64,000 nucleotides of DNA from Mesocentrotus franciscanus (Eukaryota > Echinodermata > Echinoidea > Camarodonta > Strongylocentrotidae). The position numbers and the translations under genes are program-made. The DNA lies in contig CP137669.1 of NCBI GenBank assembly GCA_037976565.1, positions 35,147,613 to 35,211,612 on the forward strand, in the 5' to 3' direction. Shown here piece after piece: positions 58,101-64,000 of this stretch; position 1 is the first letter of the stretch, and every line of letters begins with the position of its first letter. The notes under the pieces are model-generated. The model saw only the letters and a program-made list of their open reading frames with translations. It did not search any database and was not told the origin of the DNA.

Positions 58101-60022
58101 CAGACATTGTGTTGCTTTTGGGGATCCTTGCCTGGAAGTGATGCTTTGTGGGGAAGGCAGGTTTTACAATACGCATGACCACACTTATGGCAAGAATGCT
58201 GAAATAAAATGAAAAGAAATTGAAGCAGCAATGTATAACATTGCTTGATATTTGTTTGCGCATGTGTTTCTTGGCAAATATGACATTTAATGACACTCCC
58301 CCCCCCCTCCAAAAAAAAAGAACCAGTAAATGATTTATACTGAACATGTCTATTGTCTCATTTCCCTTTTTTTGTTCACCATGATCAACTGGAAATCGAA
58401 GGCTATTTTTTAACACCTGGTAGTGCAGTTCTATATTATCATTCCCAAATTGTTTCTTTGTTTTCTCCTTACAACTCCCCAGAGTAAAGAAAGACTTGCC
58501 CCCACAAAGCTTTCACAGGGGCTATTTTAGGCAAAGCAAGGGCTATTTTAAAATGTTCTGATTTTTATTCATTTTCATACTTCCTGATATTCTAATGACT
58601 CAGGATGTTCAGGTGAATAATAATCCTTAACATAGTTGAAACATCAAAATTTTCTATTGAATTTGTTATTCATTGTACAAAAAAATTACTTACTGACCTG
58701 AAAAATGAAGAAAAAACTCAAGTCTTTGAAACCGTATCAGGACAATTACCCCCTGGACAATCACCCCAAAAACAACCCCCCCCCCCAAGGACAACCACCT
58801 CCCCCGAGGAAAATTACCCTCCGGAAAATTACTCCCTAAGACAATTACCCCCCACCTCTGAAAATTAGCTCCTAGGACAAGTACCCCGGAAATCACCCCT
58901 GTTCAATAAGTCGGTTTTAATTTTTTCGAGGTAAATGTCCTCGGAGGGGGTGTAATTGTCCTTGGGGGCAATTGTCCTTGGGGGGGGGGGTAATTGTCCC
59001 ATTGGTAATTGGCCGGGGGTGGTTGTCCAGGGGGTGGTTGTCCAGGGGGTAATTGTCCTCTACCTTTTTAATTGCTAATCCAGCTAGCTTCGGAAGCAAA
59101 AGTTCTATGGAATGGCCAAGAGAACAAAATAAAAAATATAAAATAAAGTTGTGCAGCCCGCCATTGGTACTTGAATATATTTCATGTCTATTTCGTTCTT
59201 CCACAATACCATAATACCGTCACTTCCAGATAATGAAACTGGCAAAATTGACAATTTTAATTGTTCAAAAATTTGCACCTTTCATTTTTTGTACAATAAA
59301 CAGAAAATTCATAAGATACTTTTAATGTTTCAACTAGTCTATGTTGGGGATGAGTAGATCTAGGCCTAAAGATTGTTTGAAAGTCAGATTTTCAACAGGG
59401 TCGATTTTTTTGCCCTAGAATCTAGGTATTTTCTTTTTTTTCTCTCCTCTCTTATCTTCTCATTCCACATCTTTTCTTATTTTCTACACCTTTTCTACGG
59501 CCTATAAAGTCATGTTTACGCAGATCTATTTTTTTTCCTTTTAGCTTTATAGCTTACCATGCTCTGTCTGATATTGAAATATTGAAAGCTTGCAAAAACT
59601 TTAAAAAGTTCAAATGACAGCAAGTAGATTCTAATCGTGATCAACTGAAGAGTGAAGTGAAGCCTTCATTCATTCAATTTCAAGTTGAAGGATACCAGGC
59701 ATAAAATCGACAACTTCATAAGGTCTAACCGTAAACCGTATAGCCTAGACCTTATAGGAGTGAACATCTAATAGATCTACATAGAGTCTAGATCTAGTTA
59801 TTTTTTCTAAAAAATATGATATGAGTCCTGGGATTTACTTACACATAAAGCAGTATGTGGGACACGAGAATTTTCAGTAAAGGTCTGACGGTCGGCTTTA
59901 AAATCTAACGTAGACCCAAGTTCTGTTACTTACGCTTCCTCTTGTTTTTGATACCTATCGAAACTCACCTCTTTGGTGAAAAATCCAAATTTAGTAGCAC
60001 AGCCGAAGCAATGTCCGTCCAT
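48762..60022 (-). CDS. ZFYVE19: ZFYVE19/ANCHR orthologue, abscission checkpoint regulator (11 coding exons)
   Basis: Minus-strand exons 60022-59969, 58198-58017, 57017-56833, 55874-55789, 54647-54533, 53494-53369, 52530-52282, 51890-51823, 50776-50681, 50265-50111 and 48828-48762 join to 1383 nt, 460 aa, with GT/AG and matching phase throughout. The N-terminal FYVE-type finger has cysteines at 5, 8, 21, 24, 29, 32, 51 and 54 but lacks the basic RHHCR motif. [13 protein letters not shown] follows, then RLERLQ and [11 protein letters not shown] repeats, a [14 protein letters not shown] segment, a charged helix (about 260-330), and a B-box-like finger [13 protein letters not shown]...C..C....C..C ending near residue 455. 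Human ZFYVE19, of similar length, binds VPS4 and CHMP4C at the midbody and delays abscission when chromatin lies in the bridge. Function here is inferred from orthology. Confidence 0.93.
49097..49143. repeat. (ACT)n microsatellite in the last ZFYVE19 intron
   Basis: Pure ACT run followed by AAT/AAG-rich sequence. It gives a poly-Thr/Asn frame that is not a gene. Confidence 0.9.
50111..50265 (-). CDS. ZFYVE19: ZFYVE19 exon 10: B-box-like finger
   Basis: [20 protein letters not shown] and [10 protein letters not shown] closely match human [16 protein letters not shown]. Acceptor GAGCAG, donor AGGTTAGT, exit phase 2. Confidence 0.93.
50681..50776 (-). CDS. ZFYVE19: ZFYVE19 exon 9
   Basis: 32 codons beginning [15 protein letters not shown]. 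Acceptor ATGGTAG is weak, but the frame and homology to LTEEAALDEASG support it. Donor GTGAGT. Confidence 0.85.
51823..51890 (-). CDS. ZFYVE19: ZFYVE19 exon 8
   Basis: [20 protein letters not shown] and QQ, matching human LPDSDDDEDEETAIQRVLQQ. Acceptor TTGTAG, donor GTATGG. Confidence 0.88.
52282..52530 (-). CDS. ZFYVE19: ZFYVE19 exon 7: charged helix
   Basis: Encodes a strongly Glu/Arg/Ala-rich helix ([30 protein letters not shown]) ending [10 protein letters not shown]. Probably a coiled coil. Higher GC than its neighbours. Acceptor TTTTACAG, donor GTTAGC. Confidence 0.9.
53369..53494 (-). CDS. ZFYVE19: ZFYVE19 exon 6
   Basis: An Ala/Gly/Pro-rich linker, then [18 protein letters not shown]. 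Acceptor TTGTCAG, donor GTGAGA. Phases match on both sides. Confidence 0.85.
54533..54647 (-). CDS. ZFYVE19: ZFYVE19 exon 5
   Basis: [20 protein letters not shown] followed by [12 protein letters not shown]. Corresponds to human QDLLTQLAAEVAIDE. Acceptor TTTAAG, donor GTGAGT; exit phase 1. Confidence 0.9.
55455..55490. repeat. short telomere-like CCTAACCCTAACCCTAACC
   Basis: About three CCCTAA units in ZFYVE19 intron 4, too few to be more than an interstitial trace. Confidence 0.5.
55789..55874 (-). CDS. ZFYVE19: ZFYVE19 exon 4
   Basis: [19 protein letters not shown], parallel to human VPSQAEIEARLAALK. Acceptor TTCTTCAG, donor GTATGT. Confidence 0.9.
56267..56430. repeat. CT-rich tract in ZFYVE19 intron 3
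   Basis: Pyrimidine-rich TCTTCTTCTC run on the plus strand; simple sequence. Confidence 0.7.
56833..57017 (-). CDS. ZFYVE19: ZFYVE19 exon 3
   Basis: [13 protein letters not shown], a Ser/Gln-rich linker, then [19 protein letters not shown]. Equivalent to the human RVAALEAKQ...IAERLARLRQE segment. Acceptor ATAACAG, donor GTAAGA. Confidence 0.9.
58017..58198 (-). CDS. ZFYVE19: ZFYVE19 exon 2: FYVE finger
   Basis: Encodes [23 protein letters not shown] and SPPENFK, completing the zinc finger. Acceptor TTTCAG; exit phase 2. Confidence 0.93.
58733..59065. mobile_element. foldback of degenerate GGACAATTACCCCC words, ZFYVE19 intron 1
   Basis: The left half (to about 58900) is a run of variants of GGACAATTACCCCC, with about eight 15-20-bp words. 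The right half (from about 58930) is a run of the inverse type, GGGGGTAATTGTCC. The related 19291-19535 foldback uses the same words. It lies inside intron 1, and its homopolymer C and G runs vary between words. Confidence 0.7.
59969..60022 (-). CDS. ZFYVE19: ZFYVE19 exon 1
   Basis: 18 codons, [18 protein letters not shown], with the first Cys pair of the FYVE-type finger (CFGC). Donor GAG then GTGAG, phase 0. The start matches the CYGCAVKF context of the human protein. Confidence 0.9.
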
Positions 60023-60342
60023 AATTGACACTTAATTTGATCTTAATTTCAGTTGCACCCAATGTTCCGCTCCTTGAATCTGGCGACCACAAGTTCAGCG
60101 ACCATTTAGGGTGTCGTCAAAAGGATAAATGAGAAAAGAAAAAAAGAGAAAAATATCGCTTATTCTCTTTAGATGCTCCTCACTAGAAAAAAAAGTATAT
60201 TTGTCGTCTATTTAAAATGAAAATAATTAAATTTGTACTCTATTTCATAATAAAATTATCAATGATATGAGTAATAACTCTCTATATCCAAAAAATATTG
60301 GAATTATATTATCGGCACACTGGCAATACATCCGTGCACTAT
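60023..60342 (-). promoter_or_regulatory. ZFYVE19 5' UTR and probable promoter
   Basis: About 320 bp between the start codon and the first satellite monomer. The GC content rises near 60040-60110 only, and no TATA box is seen. Assigned by position alone. Confidence 0.35.
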
Positions 60343-63300
60343 ATCCAAAATGAGGTGCCTAACTCTCAAGCCGCCTCAAACTTTGGCTGACATTTTTTAC
60401 TCTTAGCTGACAACAGATTCAAATAGAGGAGATTTTCAGCTTTCTGGTGGTATAGGTCACCTGCCGGGGGCAGATGTCTGGACCTTACTGTTTAACTTTT
60501 TAATCTGCTCTGTATTCTGAAAATGTTCGGTCATTCCGCACAATAGCTTGAAATCCCGTCCAAGCAATCCAAAATGAGGTGCCTAACTCTCAAGCCGCCT
60601 CACACTTTGGCCGACATTTTTTATTCTTAGCTGATAACAGATTCAAATAGAGGAGACTTCCAGCTTTCTGGTGGTATAGGTCACCTGCCGGGGAAAGATG
60701 TCTGGACCTTACTGTTTAACTTTTAAATCCGCTCTGTATATTGAAAATGTTCGGTCATTCCGCACAATAGCTTGAAATCCCGTCCAAGCAATCCAAAATG
60801 AGGTGCCTAACTCTCAAGCGGCCTCACACTTTGGCCGACATTTTTTATTCTTAGCTGATAACATATTCGAATAGAGGAGATTTCCAGCTTTCTGGTGGTA
60901 TAGCTCACCTGCCGGGGGAAGATGTCTGGACCTTACTGTTTAACTTTTAAATCCGCTCTGTATATTGAAAATGTTCGGTCATTCCGCACAATAGCTTGAA
61001 ATCCCGTCCAAGCAATCCAAAATGAGGTGCCTAACTCTCAAGCCGCCTCACACTTTGGCCGACATTTTTTATTCTTAGCTGATAACATATTCAAATAGAG
61101 GAGATTTTCAGCTTTCTGGTGGTATAGGTCACCTGCCGGGGGAAGATGTCTGGACCTTACTGTTTAACTTTTAAATCCGCTCTGTATTCTGAAAATGTTC
61201 GGTCATTCCGCACAATAGCTTGAAATCCCGTCCAAGCAATCCAAAATGAGGTGCCTAACTCTCAAGCGGCCTCACACTTTGGCCGACATTTTTTATTCTT
61301 AGCTGATAACAGATTCAAATAAAGGGGATTTTCAGCTTTCTGGTGGTATAGCTCACCTGCCGGGGGAAGATGTCTGGATCTTACTGTCTAACTTTTAAAT
61401 CTGCTCTGTATTCTGAAAATGTTCGGTCATTCCGCACAATAGCTTGATATCCCGTCCAAGCAATCCAAAATGAGGTGCCTAACTCTCAAGCCGCCTCACA
61501 CTTTGGCCGACATTTTTTATTCTTAGCTGATAACATATTCAAATAGAGAAGATTTCCAGCGTTCTGGTGGTATAGCTCACCTGCCGGGGGAAGATGTCTG
61601 GATCTTACTGTTTAACTTTTAAATCCGCTCTGTATTCTGAAAATGTTCGGGCATTCCGCACAATAGTTTGAAATCCCGTCCAAGCAATCCAAAATGAGGT
61701 GCCTAACTCTCAAGCCGCCTCACACTTTGGCCGACATTTTTTTATTCTTAGCTGACAACAGATTCAAATAGAGGAGATTTCCAGCTTTCTGGTGGTATAG
61801 CTCACCTGCCGGGGGAAGATGTCTGGATCTTACTGTCTAACTTTTAAATCAGCTCTGTATTCTGAAAATGTTCGGTCATTCCGCACAATAGTTTGAAATC
61901 CCGTCCAAGCAATCCAAAATGAGGTGCCTAACTCTCAAGCCGCCTCACACTTTGGCCGACATTTTTTTATTCTTAGCTGACAACAGATTCAAATAGAGGA
62001 GATTTCCAGCTTTCTGGTGGTATAGCTCACCTGCCGGGGGAAGATGTCTGGATCTTACTGTCTAACTTTTAAATCAGCTCTGTATTCTGAAAATGTTCGG
62101 TCATTCCGCACAATAGCTTGATATCCCGTCCAAGCAATCCAAAATGAGGTGCCTAACTCTCAAGCCGCCTCACACTGTGGCCGACATGTTTTATTCTTAG
62201 CTGATAACATATTCAAATAGAGAAGATTTTCAGCTTTCTGGTGGTATAGCTCACCTGCCGGGGGAAGATGTCTGGATCTTACTGTCTAACTTTTAAATCT
62301 GCTCTGTATTCTGAAAATGTTCGGTCATTCCGCACAATAGCTTGATATCCCGTCCAAGCAATCCAAAATGAGGTGCCTAACTCTCAAGCCGCCTCACACT
62401 TTGGCCGACATTTTTTATTCTTAGCTGATAACATATTCGAATAGAGGAGATTTCCAGCTTTCTGGTGGTATAGCTCACCTGCCGGGGGAAGATGTCTGGA
62501 TCTTACTGTCTAACTTTTAAATCTGCTCTGTATTCTGAAAATGTTCGGTCATTCCGCACAATAGCTTGATATCCCGTCCAAGCAATCCAAAATGAGGTGC
62601 CTAACTCTCAAGCCGCCTCACACTTTGGCCGACATTTTTTATTCTTAGCTGATAACATATTCAAATAGAGAAGATTTTCAGCTTTCTGGTGGTATAGCTC
62701 ACCTGCCGGGGGAAGATGTCTGGATCTTACTGTCTAACTTTTAAATCTGCTCTGTATTCTGAAAATGTTCGGTCATTCCGCACAATAGCTTGATATCCCG
62801 TCCAAGCAATCCAAAATGAGGTGCCTAACTCTCAAGCCGCCTCACACTTTGGCCGACATTTTTATTCTTAGCTGATAACATATTCGAATAGAGGAGATTT
62901 CCAGCTTTCTGGTGGTATAGCTCACCTGCCGGGGGAAGATGTCTGGATCTTACTGTTTAACTTTTAAATCCGCTCTGTATTCTGAAAATGTTCGGTCATT
63001 CCGCACAATAGCTTGAAATCCCGTCCAAGCAATCCAAAATGAGGTGCCTAACTCTCAAGCCGCCTCACACTTTGGCCGACATTTTTTATTCTTAGCTGAT
63101 AACATATTCGAATAGAGGAGATTTTCAGTTTTCTGGTGGTATAGGTCACCTGCCGGGGGAAGATGTCTGGACCTTACTGTTTAACTTTTAAATCCGCTCT
63201 GTATTCTGAAAATGTTCGGTCATTCCGCACAATAGCTTGAAATCCCGTCCAAGCAATCCAAAATGAGGTGCCTAACTCTCAAGCCGCCTCACACTTTGGC

Positions 63301-64000
63301 CGACATTTTTTATTCTTAGCTGATAACATATTCGAATAGAGGAGATTTTCAGCTTTCTGGTGGTATAGCTCACCTGCCGGGGGAAGATGTCTGGATCTTA
63401 CTGTCTAACTTTTAAATCTGCTCTGTATTCTGAAAATGTTCGGTCATTCCGCACAATAGCTTGATATCCCGTTCAAGCAATCCAAAATGAGGTGCCTAAC
63501 TCTCAAGCCGCCTCACACTTTAGCCGACATTTTTTATTCTTAGCTGATAACAGATTCGAATAGAGGAGATTTTCAGTTTTCTGGTGGTATAGCTCACCTG
63601 CCGGGGGAAGATGTCTGGACCTTACTGTTTAACTTTTAAATCCGCTCTGTATTCTGAAAATGTTCGGTCATTCCGCACAATAGCTTGAAATCCCGTCCAA
63701 GCAATCCAAAATGAGATGCCTAACTCTCAAGCGGCCTCACACTTTGGCCGACATTTTTTATTCTTAGCTGATAACATATTCGAATAGAGGAGATTTTCAG
63801 TTTTCTGGTGGTATAGGTCACTTGCCGGGGGAAGATGTCTGGACCTATACTGTTTAACTTTTAAATCTGCTCTGTATTCTGAAAATGTTCGGTCATTCCG
63901 CACAATAGCTTGAAATCCCGTCCAAGCAATCCAAAATGAGGTGCCTAACTCTCAAGCCGCCTCAAACTTTGGCCGACATTTTTTATTCTTAGCTGATAAC
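60343..64000. repeat. 224-bp tandem satellite, about 16 monomers, continues off the edge
   Basis: The word TGAGGTGCCTAACTCTCAAG (TGAGATGCC in one monomer) starts at 60351, 60575, 60799, 61023, 61247, 61471, 61695, 61920, 62145, 62369, 62593, 62817, 63040, 63264, 63488, 63712 and 63937. The period is 224 (one step of 223, three of 225). Monomers are highly similar, and the first lacks only the CAATC lead. All frames are interrupted, so it is non-coding. Two linked variant sets are present (see findings). Confidence 0.97.

Noticed and set aside
60343..64000. CRISPR-like regular spacing
   Set aside because: The whole 224-bp unit repeats without unique spacers, and the window is eukaryotic; it is a satellite.

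Overview
The window is eukaryotic, AT-rich, intron-rich and full of repeats. It is most likely from a marine invertebrate, and an echinoderm (sea urchin or sea star) is my first guess. That guess rests on the conserved metazoan gene architecture, the dense foldback and MITE repeats, and repeat types I associate with echinoderms and molluscs. The species cannot be fixed from the sequence alone. Two host genes can be assembled exon by exon with consistent splice sites and reading phase, and they lie tail to tail.

Gene 1 (+ strand, 34112-46156, 6 coding exons, about 392 aa) is a pentameric ligand-gated ion channel subunit of the Cys-loop superfamily. It keeps the nicotinic-receptor exon signature, including a 45-nt exon. 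It is very divergent: a 27-residue Cys-loop instead of 13, no loop-B Trp, no vicinal Cys pair, hydrophobic 2' and 6' pore positions, and almost no M3-M4 loop. Gene 2 (- strand, 60022 down to 48762, 11 coding exons, about 460 aa) is the orthologue of ZFYVE19/ANCHR, the abscission-checkpoint regulator, with an N-terminal FYVE-type zinc finger and a C-terminal B-box-like finger.

Layout: 1-573 is an intact but edge-cut LINE ORF1 on the minus strand that leaves the window. 0.8-2.0 kb is a dispersed repeat with a second copy at 30.4-31.4 kb. 2.8-9.6 kb holds Helitron/HINE-like elements made of 140-158-bp tandem units, one array split by a degenerate 4.5-kb LINE. 9.6-33 kb is gene-poor and holds many nested MITEs, foldbacks, LINE relics, a piggyBac-type TTAA element and microsatellites. 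34-46 kb is the channel gene and 48-60 kb is ZFYVE19. 60.3-64 kb is a 224-bp tandem satellite that begins about 320 bp upstream of the ZFYVE19 start codon and runs off the right edge.

No functional pathway links the two host genes; they are simply neighbours. The most notable signals are the unusual channel with a possible 27-nt microexon, the repeat arrays that carry a perfect DR1 nuclear-receptor motif in many units, foldbacks built from inverted arrays of short degenerate words, and the two-haplotype structure of the satellite.
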